Source of the DNA: Rhodococcus sp. SGAir0479
GTDB lineage: Bacteria; Actinomycetota; Actinomycetes; Mycobacteriales; Mycobacteriaceae
Reading direction: 5' to 3'
Length of the DNA stretch: 64,000 nt
NCBI RefSeq assembly: GCF_005484805.1
Contig: NZ_CP039432.1
Location: 3,720,001 to 3,784,000, forward strand
Shown: positions 1 to 8,566 of the stretch, in pieces
How the letters are laid out: each line of letters opens with the position of its first letter
Position numbering within the stretch: the stretch's first letter is position 1
Position numbers and translations under genes: made by a program
The notes under the pieces: generated by a model
The model's database searches: none
What the model was told of the DNA's origin: nothing
The model's input: only the letters and a program-made list of their open reading frames with translations

Positions 1-592
1 TGATCGGACGCGGCTGACCGATGTGCGCGGCCGCTTCCGGATCGATGTGGATGTGGTGCATGTCGCCGAGCAGCCGGTACAGCGCCGTCTGGTTCGCGGC
101 GGTGACCAGCTCCGTGGTCAGGTTCGGCTCGCCCTCCGGCGCCGGCGGCTTGGACGGACCGCGCTCGCCGCCGAATCCGCCTGCGCCCGGGGCGAACAGC
201 GACCAGGTGGCCACGAAGTACTCGCACTCGACGCGTACCTCGAACACCGCCGCGGCGCCCTTGTCCCAGACCTCGCCGACCGTCGCCTTCAGCGACAGCT
301 CACCGCTGCGCGGCAGCGGTGCGAGCACCTTCAGCTCCTGCGAGCCGTGCAGCGCGGTCTTCGTGTCGAAGGCACCGCGCTGCCCCAGCTCGTCGGGGGC
401 CCACTGGGCCAGGGTCAGCGCGAACGTCGGCAGCACGCGCAGCCGGTCCTCCATCACGAGGTCCAGGTCGGTGGCCGCGGCGCCGACGGCGAGCGCGTAC
501 AGGATCGCGTCGCGCTCGTCGTAGCTCACCGTGCGGGTGCCGAGGTCGACCCCACGCCACGCGCCGGCCGGCTTCTGCTCCACTGCCGTCAT
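1..592 (-). CDS. MaoC-family enoyl-CoA hydratase, partial (C-terminus outside window)
   Basis: This gene runs off the left edge; 197 codons are visible from the ATG at 592, which has a good ribosome-binding site (GGAAGGA). The protein is a double hot-dog hydratase of the type that hydrates steroid 2-enoyl-CoA esters during side-chain beta-oxidation. The second hot-dog begins around residue 177 with LLGDMHHIHIDP, where the catalytic Asp and His of the hydratase-2 motif are kept but the usual Asn-Pro between them is replaced by His-His. It is closely similar in layout to the 290-residue hydratase at 14715-15587. It is probably the last or near-last gene of the operon starting at 5488. Substrate specificity is inferred from context only. 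Confidence 0.85.
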   Translation of the reverse strand, partial: MTAVEQKPAGAWRGVDLGTRTVSYDERDAILYALAVGAAATDLDLVMEDRLRVLPTFALTLAQWAPDELGQRGAFDTKTALHGSQELKVLAPLPRSGELSLKATVGEVWDKGAAAVFEVRVECEYFVATWSLFAPGAGGFGGERGPSKPPAPEGEPNLTTELVTAANQTALYRLLGDMHHIHIDPEAAAHIGQPRPI

Positions 593-617
593 TCTTCGGT
601 CCTTCCAGGTGATTCGG

Positions 618-1796
618 TCAGGCGACGCCGAGAATCAGACCGGACGTGGGGACCGCGGTCCCCGCCGTGACGATCATGTTCTCGACGTTCTCGGGCTGGT
701 TGGTGGACGTGCCCCGCAGCACCCGGACCGCCTCGGCGATGCCGTTGACGCCGTGCAGGTACGCCTCACCGAGCTGGCCGCCGTGCGTGTTGCTCGGCAG
801 CCGTCCACCGATCTCCAGGTTGCCCTCGCGGATGAAGTCCTTGGCCTCGCCGGGACGGCAGAATCCGAGTTCCTCGAGCTGCGGGAGCACCAGGGGGGTG
901 AAGTGGTCGTAGAGGATCGCTGCATCCATGTCGTCCGGCGTCAGCCCGGCCTGGGCGTAGAGCTGACGACCGACCAGACCCATCTCCGGGATGCCGGTGA
1001 TGTCGGGCCGGTAGTAGCTCGCCATCATGTGCTGGTCCTTGCCCGAACCCTGCGCGGCACCCTTGATGATCGCGGGCTTCTGGCGCAGGTCCTTGGCACG
1101 TTCGGCCGAGACGATGACGAGGGCCTGACCGCCGTCCGTCTCCTGGCAGCAGTCGAGCAGGTGCAGCGGCTCGGCGATCCACCGGGAGTTCTGGTGGTCC
1201 TCGAGCGTGATCGGCTTGCCGTAGAACCACGCCTTCGGGTTGTTCGCGGCGTGCTTGCGGTCCACGACTGCAACCCGACCGAAATCCTCACTCGTGGCAC
1301 CGTACTGGTACATGTACCGGCGAGCGAACATCGCGACCCACTGGGCGGGAGTCGCCAGGCCCTGCGGCGTGAGCCACGCGTACGCCGCACGGTCCGCGGT
1401 CGAGTCCATCGGACGATCGTGCTGGCCCGCACCGAAGCGCATGCCGGAGCGTTCGTTGAATGCGCGGTAGACCACGACGACGTCGGCGACGCCGGTCGCG
1501 ACGGCCATCGCGGCCTGCTGCACCGACGCGCACGCCGCGCCGCCGCCGTAACCGATGCGAGAGAAGAACTTCAGCTCCCCGAGCCCGCAGTTGCGGGCGA
1601 CGAGGATCTCGCCGTTGGTCTCCATCGTGAACGTCGTCAGGCCGTCGACCTCGGACGGCGCGATACCGGCGTCGTCCAGCGCGGCGGTGACCGCCTCGCA
1701 CGCGAGCTGCAGCTCGGAACGGCCGGACTTCTTGGAGAACTCGGTGGCACCGATGCCGACGATCGCGGCGGCACCCGAGAGCGGGCTGACAGCCAT
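618..1796 (-). CDS. ltp2: Ltp2-like steroid side-chain aldolase (thiolase superfamily)
   Basis: A 392-residue protein of the SCP-x/lipid-transfer thiolase family, matching Ltp2 (about 386 residues in M. tuberculosis). Ltp2 cleaves 17-hydroxy steroid C22-CoA by a retro-aldol reaction, releasing propionyl-CoA and a 17-keto steroid, and works in complex with the DUF35 domain of ChsH2. Both partners are encoded directly upstream here. The N-terminus (AAIVGIGATEFSKKSG) is the typical family start. The ATG overlaps the ChsH1 stop by ATGA, so the genes are translationally coupled. In a cholate-type cluster the substrate would be a hydroxylated C22 bile-acid intermediate; that part is inference. Confidence 0.88.
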   Translation of the reverse strand: MAVSPLSGAAAIVGIGATEFSKKSGRSELQLACEAVTAALDDAGIAPSEVDGLTTFTMETNGEILVARNCGLGELKFFSRIGYGGGAACASVQQAAMAVATGVADVVVVYRAFNERSGMRFGAGQHDRPMDSTADRAAYAWLTPQGLATPAQWVAMFARRYMYQYGATSEDFGRVAVVDRKHAANNPKAWFYGKPITLEDHQNSRWIAEPLHLLDCCQETDGGQALVIVSAERAKDLRQKPAIIKGAAQGSGKDQHMMASYYRPDITGIPEMGLVGRQLYAQAGLTPDDMDAAILYDHFTPLVLPQLEELGFCRPGEAKDFIREGNLEIGGRLPSNTHGGQLGEAYLHGVNGIAEAVRVLRGTSTNQPENVENMIVTAGTAVPTSGLILGVA

Positions 1797-2242
1797 CAGG
1801 CGTCCTTCCCTTCGCTAGCGGCCGGGTACGCGACCGTGACGGTGCCCGACAGGTGGTTGCCGAGGCTGTTCGCGCCCACGACCTTCACCTCGACGAGACC
1901 GTTCTCCTTCGAGACGACCTCACCGGTCATCGTCATGGTGTCGCCCGGGTAGTTCGGGGCACCGAGCCGGATCTTCACGCGGCGGACCGTGGCGAACGGC
2001 CCGGCCCAGTCCGTCACGAACCGGCCGGCCAGCCCGTTGCTGGTGAGGATGTTCATGAACACGTCCTTCGAGCCGCGCTCACGCGCCAACTCCGGATCGT
2101 GGTGCACGTCCTGGAAGTCGCGCGTGGCGATCGCGGTCGACACGATCAGCGTGCGGGTCAACGGGATCGCGAGCTCCGGCAGCACCTCGCCGACGGCGAT
2201 GTCGTCGTAGCTGCGGCCCGTGACGGCGGCGGTGGCGGTCAT
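1796..2242 (-). CDS. chsH1: ChsH1-like MaoC enoyl-CoA hydratase subunit
   Basis: A 148-residue single hot-dog MaoC protein matching ChsH1, which pairs with the MaoC domain of ChsH2 to hydrate the C17(20) double bond of the C22 steroid enoyl-CoA. The hydratase signature is visible as RDFQDVHHDPELA near residues 41-53, with the Asp and His expected of the catalytic dyad. Both ends overlap neighbours by four bases (dehydrogenase stop at 2239, Ltp2 start at 1796), so subunit synthesis is probably coupled. In the M. tuberculosis igr operon the chsH1 homologue also directly precedes ltp2. Confidence 0.88.
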   Translation of the reverse strand: MTATAAVTGRSYDDIAVGEVLPELAIPLTRTLIVSTAIATRDFQDVHHDPELARERGSKDVFMNILTSNGLAGRFVTDWAGPFATVRRVKIRLGAPNYPGDTMTMTGEVVSKENGLVEVKVVGANSLGNHLSGTVTVAYPAASEGKDA

Positions 2243-3351
2243 CCGACCACCTCGACACCCGCGGCGAGCTGCGCACCCAGGCGGGCCAGGTCGGACGCGG
2301 AACCGCCGAGGGTCGCGCCGATCTGCTTGCCCCACAGCAGGTGCCGGTGCACCGGGTAGTCGGTGTCGACACCCATGCCACCGTGGAGGTGCGTGGTGCG
2401 GTGCACGATGCGCTGGCCGCCGTCGGTGGCCCACCACTTGGCGACCAGGACCGAGGTGCCGGGATCCGCGCCGTCGACGAGGTTCTGGGCGGCCTGCCAG
2501 AGGGTCACGCCCATCGCCTGCAGGTCGATGTAGCAGTCGGCCAGCTGGTGGTTGACGGCCTGGAAGGTCGCGAGCGGACGCCCGAACTGGTGGCGGCCGT
2601 TGAGGTACGTGACGGCCTGCGCCACGGCGCCGGAACCGACACCGAGCTGGACAGCAGCGAGCGCGAGCTCGACGCGGTCCAGCAGCCACGCCACGGTGGT
2701 GCCGTCGGCAGCGCCGAGCAGCTCCGCCGGAGCGGCGTCGAACGTGACGTTGCCGCAGATCTCCCAGTTGGTGGACTGCGTCTGCTCCACCGAGACACCC
2801 GCGCCCGCGAGGTCGACGACGAAGAGCGCCGCGCCGGTCGGGGTGGCGGCCGAGACGATCGCGCGGTCCGCGACGTGCGTGATCGGGACGACGGCCTTGG
2901 CGCCGGTCAGCGTCCACCGGCCGTCCGCCTCGGTGGCCGTGGTCTGCGGGGCGCCCTCCACGTACGGGCCGAACTCCTCGAGCCCGATCGTCAGGAAGGT
3001 GCTGCCCTCGGCGACCCCCGGGACCAGCGCGGTGCGCTGGGCGTCGGTGCCGAACTCGGCGACCGCCAGGGCCGCGAGCGTGGACTGCCAGATCGGCACG
3101 GGTGCGACATGTCGACCCTGCTGCTCGAGCAGCACGTACAGCTCGGCCAGGCCCAGGCCACCGCCGCCGAGATCCTCGGGCAGCGCGATGCCGAGCAGGC
3201 CCGTGTTGGCGAGTTCGCGCCACAGGTCGCGGTCGATGCGCTCGTCGCTCAGCTCGACCTGCTTGATGCGGTCGATGTCGGCCTTGCTGGTGAAGACGTC
3301 GACGGCGAGATTGCGAATCGCCTCTTGTTCTTCGCTGAAGTTGAAGTCCAT
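2239..3351 (-). CDS. chsE1: ChsE1/FadE28-like acyl-CoA dehydrogenase subunit
   Basis: A 370-residue acyl-CoA dehydrogenase starting MDFNFSEEQEAIRNLA. It resembles the shorter FadE28/ChsE1 subunit of the alpha2beta2 steroid acyl-CoA dehydrogenase, which oxidises the three-carbon C22 side chain using FAD. The partner subunit is at 4322-5488. Unlike the classical igr order (fadE28, fadE29, chsH2, chsH1, ltp2), chsH2 lies between the two dehydrogenase genes here. Both ends overlap by ATGA. Which subunit carries the catalytic glutamate cannot be settled by eye; the E1/E2 assignment rests on length and partner resemblance. Confidence 0.8.
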   Translation of the reverse strand: MDFNFSEEQEAIRNLAVDVFTSKADIDRIKQVELSDERIDRDLWRELANTGLLGIALPEDLGGGGLGLAELYVLLEQQGRHVAPVPIWQSTLAALAVAEFGTDAQRTALVPGVAEGSTFLTIGLEEFGPYVEGAPQTTATEADGRWTLTGAKAVVPITHVADRAIVSAATPTGAALFVVDLAGAGVSVEQTQSTNWEICGNVTFDAAPAELLGAADGTTVAWLLDRVELALAAVQLGVGSGAVAQAVTYLNGRHQFGRPLATFQAVNHQLADCYIDLQAMGVTLWQAAQNLVDGADPGTSVLVAKWWATDGGQRIVHRTTHLHGGMGVDTDYPVHRHLLWGKQIGATLGGSASDLARLGAQLAAGVEVVG

Positions 3352-4325
3352 CAGGAATCCTCCCGTGCGGCCGGCCGGAACGCGGGCAGCGTCAGATCCG
3401 GGTCGGCGTCGATCCAGTCCAGTTCCACCGGCATGCCGATCTCGACCTCGTCCGGCGCGATACCGGTCATGTTCGCGATCAGGCGGGTGCCCTCCTCGAG
3501 TTCGATCGTCGCCACGATGAGCGGGTACTCGAAGCCGGGGATCTGCGGGTGGTGATTGACGACGAAGCTGTAGACGGTGCCACGACCCGAGGCATCGACG
3601 GTGTCCCAGTCGAGCGACTGGCACGCCCCGCACATCGGGCCGGTGGGATGGCGCAGCACGCCGCAGTTGGTGCAGCGCTGGATCACCAGACGGTGTTCCT
3701 TGGCGGCCGCAAACCAGAAGGCGTTGTCGGCGTTGAGCGCCGGACGCGGGCGCAGACCCGGGATGGGGCCGCCCGACTTCTCCGCCGGCTTCTCGGTCGC
3801 CTTCTCGCTGCCCTTCGGCTTGAAGCGCAGCGTGCGCCAGCGCTGGGTCGCGACGACCTCGTCCCGGTCGTTCCGGTACGTCTTGAGCGTCGTGACGAAG
3901 TGCCCGACACCCAGGCCGGTCTTCTTCTCCTCGGAGATGTCCTCGATGACCTCGGTCAGCGAGACCCGGTCGCCGGGACGCAGTTCCGTGAAGAACTCGA
4001 AGTCCGAGTCGGTCGCGACGACGGACGTGAATCCCTCGCCGTCGAGCGTGGCGATCAGATCGGTCCACACCTGGGACGGATCGTTGTTCGCCATCTTGTC
4101 GTTGAACGTACGCATCGTCCACACCTGCGCCATGAGCGCGGGCGCGACGGCGCCGTCCCGGCCGGTGGCCCGGGCCGCGTCGTCGTCGAGGTAGATGGGG
4201 CTGGTGTCGCCCATCGTCTCGACCCAGTGCCGGATCATCGGGGTGTTGACCTCGTCCGGACCCCACACCGTGGGGGTCAGGATCTGACCCTCGAATGCCT
4301 TGATCTTGGTGAGGAATTCGCTCAC
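3351..4325 (-). CDS. chsH2: ChsH2-like bifunctional MaoC-DUF35 protein
   Basis: A 324-residue fusion of an N-terminal MaoC-like hydratase domain (about residues 1-170) and a C-terminal DUF35 domain. A Lys/Glu-rich linker (about 170-190) joins them. The DUF35 zinc ribbon is clear: Cys218, Cys221, Cys232 and Cys235. ChsH2 family proteins hydrate the steroid C22 enoyl-CoA together with ChsH1 and pass the product to Ltp2, which docks on DUF35. The start is GTG at 4325, overlapping the upstream dehydrogenase stop by GTGA. This domain pair next to chsH1 and ltp2 is diagnostic of steroid side-chain degradation. Confidence 0.93.
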   Translation of the reverse strand: MSEFLTKIKAFEGQILTPTVWGPDEVNTPMIRHWVETMGDTSPIYLDDDAARATGRDGAVAPALMAQVWTMRTFNDKMANNDPSQVWTDLIATLDGEGFTSVVATDSDFEFFTELRPGDRVSLTEVIEDISEEKKTGLGVGHFVTTLKTYRNDRDEVVATQRWRTLRFKPKGSEKATEKPAEKSGGPIPGLRPRPALNADNAFWFAAAKEHRLVIQRCTNCGVLRHPTGPMCGACQSLDWDTVDASGRGTVYSFVVNHHPQIPGFEYPLIVATIELEEGTRLIANMTGIAPDEVEIGMPVELDWIDADPDLTLPAFRPAAREDS

Positions 4326-5488
4326 TTGACCCTCTTCTCACGTGCCAGACCGAGGCCCATGGTGCCGACCATGTCGCGCAGGACCTCGTTGACGCCGCCG
4401 CCGAACGTGTTGACCATGCCCTGACGGGAGATCTGCTCGATCTGACCGGCCAGCAGCGCGCCCGGCGACTCGGGGCGGATGCGACCCGCGGCGCCGAGGA
4501 TGCCCAGCAGCGTGCGGTACACGTCGATGTGGGTCTCGGTGCCGTACGCCTTGGTGGCGCCGGCGTCGGCGCCGGAGAGCGTGTCCGCGGCGACCGCGGC
4601 GGTCATCTTCCAGTTCAGCAGGCGCATGGCCTCGAGCTTGGCGTGGGTGCGCGCGAACTCCTGCTGCACCCACGGGATCTCGATGGCGCCGTTCTCCTTG
4701 GCCCAGTCCAGGACCTGATGCCACAGACCGTACGTGCGGCCACCGATCGCGGCCAGGCCGATGCGCTCGTGGTTGAGCTGTGCGGCGATCAGCTGCCAGC
4801 CACCGTTGATCTCACCGATGACGTCCTTCTGCGGGACGCGGATGCCGCTGTAGTACGTCGAGGTGACCATGAGGCCGCCGACGGTCGGGATCGGCGACCA
4901 CGAGAATCCCGGGTCGTCGGTGGGGACCACCAGGATCGAGATGCCCTTGTGCTTGGGGGCCTCCGGATCGGTGCGGGCCGCGAGCCACACGTAGTCGGCG
5001 GTGTTGGCGCCGGAGGTGAAGATCTTGTTGCCGTCGACCACGAAGTCCTCGCCGTCGGCGACCGCGCGGGTCTTGAGCGACGCCAGGTCGGTGCCGGCCT
5101 CGGGCTCGGTGTAGCCGATCGCGAAGACGATGTCGCCGGCGAGGATGCCCGGCAGGAAGCGTTCCTTCTGCTCCTCGGTGCCGTACTTCATCAGCGTCGG
5201 GCCGACGGTGTTGACCGTGACGAACGGGAACGGCAGGCCGGCGCGCTGCACCTCGTCGAAGAAGACGAACTGCTCCTCGATGGAGCGGCCCTGTCCGCCG
5301 TACTCCTTCGGCCAGCCGATGCCGAGCCAGCCGTCCTGGCCGAGCAGCTTGACGACCTCGCGGAAGTACTGGCCGCCCACACCCTCTTCGCCGGCCTTAC
5401 GGCGCTTCTCCTCCGGCAGCAGCGCCGCGAAGTACGCGCGCAGCTCCTTGCGGAGCGCGAGCTGTTCGGGGGATTCCCTCAAATCCAT
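4322..5488 (-). CDS. chsE2: ChsE2/FadE29-like acyl-CoA dehydrogenase subunit
   Basis: A 388-residue acyl-CoA dehydrogenase, close to FadE29/ChsE2 in length. The FAD/substrate-binding stretch GYTEPEAGTDLASL lies near residues 130-143. It should form a heteromeric complex with the product of 2239-3351 and dehydrogenate the C22 (isopropanoyl) steroid-CoA. It is the first gene of a five-gene overlapping operon ending with ltp2. The ATG at 5488 has a strong ribosome-binding site (AGAGGAG). Upstream lie a 12-bp palindrome (5508-5519), a hairpin (5527-5558) and a putative IclR site (5607-5621), consistent with a regulated promoter here. Confidence 0.83.
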   Translation of the reverse strand: MDLRESPEQLALRKELRAYFAALLPEEKRRKAGEEGVGGQYFREVVKLLGQDGWLGIGWPKEYGGQGRSIEEQFVFFDEVQRAGLPFPFVTVNTVGPTLMKYGTEEQKERFLPGILAGDIVFAIGYTEPEAGTDLASLKTRAVADGEDFVVDGNKIFTSGANTADYVWLAARTDPEAPKHKGISILVVPTDDPGFSWSPIPTVGGLMVTSTYYSGIRVPQKDVIGEINGGWQLIAAQLNHERIGLAAIGGRTYGLWHQVLDWAKENGAIEIPWVQQEFARTHAKLEAMRLLNWKMTAAVAADTLSGADAGATKAYGTETHIDVYRTLLGILGAAGRIRPESPGALLAGQIEQISRQGMVNTFGGGVNEVLRDMVGTMGLGLAREKRVK

Positions 5489-5507
5489 CGTTACTCCTCT
5501 AATACCG

Positions 5508-5519
5508 AACGACGTCGTT
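5508..5519. promoter_or_regulatory. 12-bp perfect palindrome before the chs/ltp2 operon
   Basis: AACGACGTCGTT is a perfect palindrome centred about 25 bp upstream of the ATG at 5488. Its position suits an operator in the leader or promoter of the operon. No regulator is assigned; it does not fit the KstR or IclR patterns described elsewhere. Confidence 0.35.
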
Positions 5520-5526
5520 TACCAAA

Positions 5527-5558
5527 GGCAGACAGTCGCCGTTCGGCGACTGTCTGCC
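5527..5558 (-). terminator. Stem-loop terminator after the SDR gene
   Basis: A perfect 14-bp inverted repeat (GGCAGACAGTCGCC and its complement) with a 4-nt loop. Read on the minus strand, it lies after the stop of the SDR gene (5716) and is followed by TTTGGT. It probably separates the SDR/ligase transcript from the chs/ltp2 operon, whose start is 40 bp further on. Confidence 0.65.
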
Positions 5559-5606
5559 TGCGTTGTCCCGGACGGTAGCGACCGGGCCGGATCGTCGCGT
5601 CGCGCG

Positions 5607-5621
5607 TCTCGCACAGCGGGA
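5607..5621. promoter_or_regulatory. Putative IclR-type operator upstream of chs/ltp2 operon
   Basis: TCTCGCACAGCGGGA matches 13 of 15 positions of the palindrome TCCCGCTNAGCGGGA that recurs in this window (central base not counted as a mismatch). It is about 120 bp upstream of the ATG at 5488. Assignment to the IclR protein encoded at 34425-35312 is inference. Confidence 0.5.
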
Positions 5622-5715
5622 ACGGCGACCGACCTGCACTCATGCGCGCGCGAGCCGTCCGGGCCACCCGCCGTCACCTCGTTCGCGACCGCCGACGATC
5701 CTGCCTTCCGCCCCG

Positions 5716-6561
5716 TCAGGACGTGGTGGAATCAGTGAGATCATTCACCAGTTTCGGCGCCCACACCACCTTGCCGAGGAATCGCTCGGCCTCGGGGGCC
5801 GTCGCCAGCCAGACGGCGGCCGCGGCCGGGACCGTCGCCGGCACGGAATCGAACCCGGCATCCTCGATCTTGTCGGTGCCGCCCCGCGCCTTGCCGGACT
5901 CGGTCACCACGAAGCCGGGGCTGAGATTGAACGCGCGGATGCCGCGACCGCGGTACTCGGCGTTGACCGCACCGGCCAGCCGCCCGAACGCCGCCTTCGA
6001 CGCCGCGTACGCGACGCCCCAACCGCCCTCGCCGGGCGCGGCCGGCGGGTCCGTCGTGGCCGACCCGGACACCAGGTCGACGATCACGCCGTCACCGCGC
6101 TCGGCCATCGACGGCAGCACCCGCTGGATGAGCGCCAACTGGTGCAGGTAGTTGCCGCGGACCATCACCTCGGCGTCGTCGAGCCGCAGGTCGAGGACCC
6201 GCTCCATGTGCCCGGCCGTCTGCGCGTAGGCGTTGTTGACGAGGACATCGACCCGGCCCCAGGCCTGCAGGACGTCGTCGGCGGCACCGACGACCGAGTC
6301 CCGGTCGAGCAGATCCATCCGGATCGGCAATGCCCGCACACCGCACGCCTCGATCTCGGCGGCCGTCGTCTCGAGGCTGCCCGGGACCGCGATGAGCGAC
6401 CCCCCCTCGGCGCGGGTGCGGGGCGTCACGGCGCCCTGACCCTCGCGGACGGTGCGTGCGGTGATCGCCACGTCGAAGCCCTCGCGGGCGAACGCCAGCG
6501 CGATCTCCCGGCCGATCCCGCGGCTCGCGCCGGTGACGAGGGCGACCTTGCGGGCCGACAC
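5716..6561 (-). CDS. Short-chain dehydrogenase/reductase
   Basis: A 281-residue classical SDR. The cofactor loop TGASRGIG is at residues 10-17, LVNNAY is the NNAG-like motif, and YAASKAAF carries the catalytic Tyr and Lys. The start is GTG at 6561, directly after the ligase stop (TGA-GTG), so both are on one transcript. In this setting it could oxidise a steroid hydroxyl (3, 7 or 12 position) or a beta-hydroxyacyl-CoA side chain; nothing in the sequence decides which. The insertion around residues 45-60 makes it longer than the usual 250 residues. Confidence 0.85.
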   Translation of the reverse strand: MSARKVALVTGASRGIGREIALAFAREGFDVAITARTVREGQGAVTPRTRAEGGSLIAVPGSLETTAAEIEACGVRALPIRMDLLDRDSVVGAADDVLQAWGRVDVLVNNAYAQTAGHMERVLDLRLDDAEVMVRGNYLHQLALIQRVLPSMAERGDGVIVDLVSGSATTDPPAAPGEGGWGVAYAASKAAFGRLAGAVNAEYRGRGIRAFNLSPGFVVTESGKARGGTDKIEDAGFDSVPATVPAAAAVWLATAPEAERFLGKVVWAPKLVNDLTDSTTS

Positions 6562-8226
6562 TCAGACGCCCAGGAAGCGCTGGCGGCCGAACGACACGAA
6601 CTCCGCCTCGAGCGCGGCCTTGTCGTCGTCGGTCATCTGCTTGTAGACCGGCTCGCCCCGGCCCTCCCAGCGGTAGACCGGCTCGTCCGTGCGCCACAGC
6701 TCGGCCTGCAGTTCCCGCTTGAGGACCTTGTTGGACCCGGTGATCGGCAGGTTCGTCGACACCCGCAGGAACCGCGGCGTCGCCTTGCTGCCGAGATCGT
6801 CCTGACCGGCGAGGTACTCGGCGAACTTGTCGACGTCGAACGAGTCGAGCGACTCCACCTCGATCGCGGCCATCACCTGGTCGCCGGACCGCGAGTCGGG
6901 GATCGCGTACACACCCGTCGCGATGACCTCGGGGTGACGACGCAGCACGCGCTCGATCATCAGCGCCGACGTGTTCTCGCCGTCCACGCGGATCCAGTCG
7001 CCCTTGCGGCCGGCGAAGTAGATGAAGCCCGCCTCGTCGACGTAGCCGAGGTCACCGGTCCAGTACCAGCCGTGCTTGATGCGATCGGCGTCGGCGGCGT
7101 CGTTCTTGTAGTAGCCCTCGAACGCGCGCGCACCCTCCTTGTTGATCATCTCGCCGATGGCCTCGTCGGGGTTCAGCACCCGTCCGTGCTCGTCGAGGAT
7201 CGCGCGGGCGCACTCCTCCCGGGTCTCCGGGTTCACGACCGCGATGCCGTCGTGCGCGGGACGGCCGAGCGCGCCCTCGGGCGCCTCCGGGTCCAGCTTC
7301 ACCGAACCGGCGCCCTCCGAGGAGCCGTAGCCCTCGAACAGCTCGGCGCCGAAGCGGCGCACGAACTCGACCTTGTCCTCGGGCGAGGCCTCCGTGCCGA
7401 AACCGCGCTCGAGCTGGTTGTCCTTGTCGTCGGGCTGCTCCGGCGTGGCCATCAGGTACGCCAACGCCTTGCCGACGTAGGTGAAGAACGTCGCGCCGTA
7501 GAACTTGACGTCGGGCAGGAAGCCGGACGCGGAGAACTTGCGCGCCTGCGGCAGGCACACCGTGGCACCGTTGGCGAGCGCCGGCGCCCACAGGGCCATG
7601 AGCGCATTGCCGTGGAACAGCGGCATCGGGCAGTAGTCGACGTCGTCGCGCTTGTGGCCGTACTTCGCGGTGTTGGCGTACGCCAGCCGGGACAGCCGGC
7701 CCTGGCTGCACTTGACGCCCTTCGACATGCCGGTGGTGCCGGAGGTGAACAGCAGCAGGTACAGGCTGAACTCGTCGATGCCCTCGGCCATCGCCGGCTC
7801 CACCCGGTGCGCGTCGATGCGCTCGCGGTAGTCGGGGGCGTCGACCAGGACGAAACGGTCCTCGGCGAGTCCGAGGTCCAGGCCCCTCAGCTTCTCCATG
7901 CCCGCGGCGTCGGTGACGATGAGCTGGCAGTCGACGTACTTGATCTCGGCCTCGAGTTCCGTGGCACCACGGGTCGGGTTGATGCCCACGACGGTCGCGC
8001 CGGCGAGCGCGGCACCACCGAGCCAGAAGAGGAACTCGGGCACGTTCTCGAGCAGGATGCCGATGTGGAACGGTCCCTCGGCCCGCAGCGACCGCGCGAG
8101 CTCACCGCACGCGGCGCTCTCCCGGACGACCTCGTCCCACGTCCAATCCTGGTCGCGGGTGCGGAGACCGAGGTGCTCGTCGCCGACCCGATCGAGCAGC
8201 ATCTCGGCAATCGTGGTGCGTTCCAA
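6562..8226 (-). CDS. FadD17-like steroid acyl-CoA ligase (CasG/CasI candidate)
   Basis: A 554-residue class I adenylate-forming ligase. The P-loop LLLFTSGTTGMSKGV is near residues 157-171, GYGSSEG is the A5-type motif, and GWYWTGDLGY with GRKGDWIRVDGEN are the hinge motifs. MPLFHGNALMALWAP, RKFSASGFLPDV and the YVGKALAYLMATPE block strongly recall FadD17, a ligase for steroids with shortened side chains. In Rhodococcus cholate clusters two ligases, CasG (C24) and CasI (C22), are known; this could be either. The start is a TTG at 8226: its ribosome-binding site (AGGAG) is well spaced, whereas the out-of-frame ATG five bases upstream is too close. Confidence 0.85.
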   Translation of the reverse strand: MERTTIAEMLLDRVGDEHLGLRTRDQDWTWDEVVRESAACGELARSLRAEGPFHIGILLENVPEFLFWLGGAALAGATVVGINPTRGATELEAEIKYVDCQLIVTDAAGMEKLRGLDLGLAEDRFVLVDAPDYRERIDAHRVEPAMAEGIDEFSLYLLLFTSGTTGMSKGVKCSQGRLSRLAYANTAKYGHKRDDVDYCPMPLFHGNALMALWAPALANGATVCLPQARKFSASGFLPDVKFYGATFFTYVGKALAYLMATPEQPDDKDNQLERGFGTEASPEDKVEFVRRFGAELFEGYGSSEGAGSVKLDPEAPEGALGRPAHDGIAVVNPETREECARAILDEHGRVLNPDEAIGEMINKEGARAFEGYYKNDAADADRIKHGWYWTGDLGYVDEAGFIYFAGRKGDWIRVDGENTSALMIERVLRRHPEVIATGVYAIPDSRSGDQVMAAIEVESLDSFDVDKFAEYLAGQDDLGSKATPRFLRVSTNLPITGSNKVLKRELQAELWRTDEPVYRWEGRGEPVYKQMTDDDKAALEAEFVSFGRQRFLGV

Positions 8227-8566
8227 CTCATTCTCTCCTGTCGAGGCGCCGGTGGGCGCGGTCCCAATGACTGCCCGAAGTTCCGGCGTGGTGACCGGTT
8301 CCGAGGTCTACTCGCAGGATCGACCACACGGTTGTACGGCGCGGTCGGTCCCACCCCTCGGGCAGCGTTCTTCGCGAAAAGTAGCCCTGGGCTGTCGCGC
8401 GGATCACCGTTAGTCTCGCTGAGTGGTAACTCACCCCGCGCGGGCTCCCCGACGTGAGAAATTGCGGTGAGAAACCCGTCACATCCCACTTCCCGCGGCT
8501 GGGACCTGGGCGTTCACGACCTGATGGTGACTGGAACGACACTGTGACACTGATGAAAGGTCACCC
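8227..8566. promoter_or_regulatory. Divergent promoter region between two acyl-CoA ligase genes
   Basis: This 340-bp gap has no convincing gene. It separates the minus-strand ligase/SDR transcript from the plus-strand ligase/SnoaL transcript, so it must hold both promoters. It contains a putative IclR-type site at 8414-8428 and TTCGCGAA near 8370. Confidence 0.6.
8414..8428. promoter_or_regulatory. Putative IclR-type operator
   Basis: TCTCGCTGAGTGGTA matches 12 of 15 positions of the recurring palindrome TCCCGCTNAGCGGGA. It lies in the divergent region between the ligase genes starting at 8226 and 8567. An overlapping TGAGT/ACTCA repeat spans 8420-8433. Confidence 0.4.

Noticed and set aside
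5563-8457. Very long open frame on the plus strand opposite the SDR and ligase genes (964 codons)
   Set aside because: It is antisense to two genes with full family motifs; its translation is Arg/His/Asp/Val-rich low-complexity, as expected for a high-GC shadow frame.
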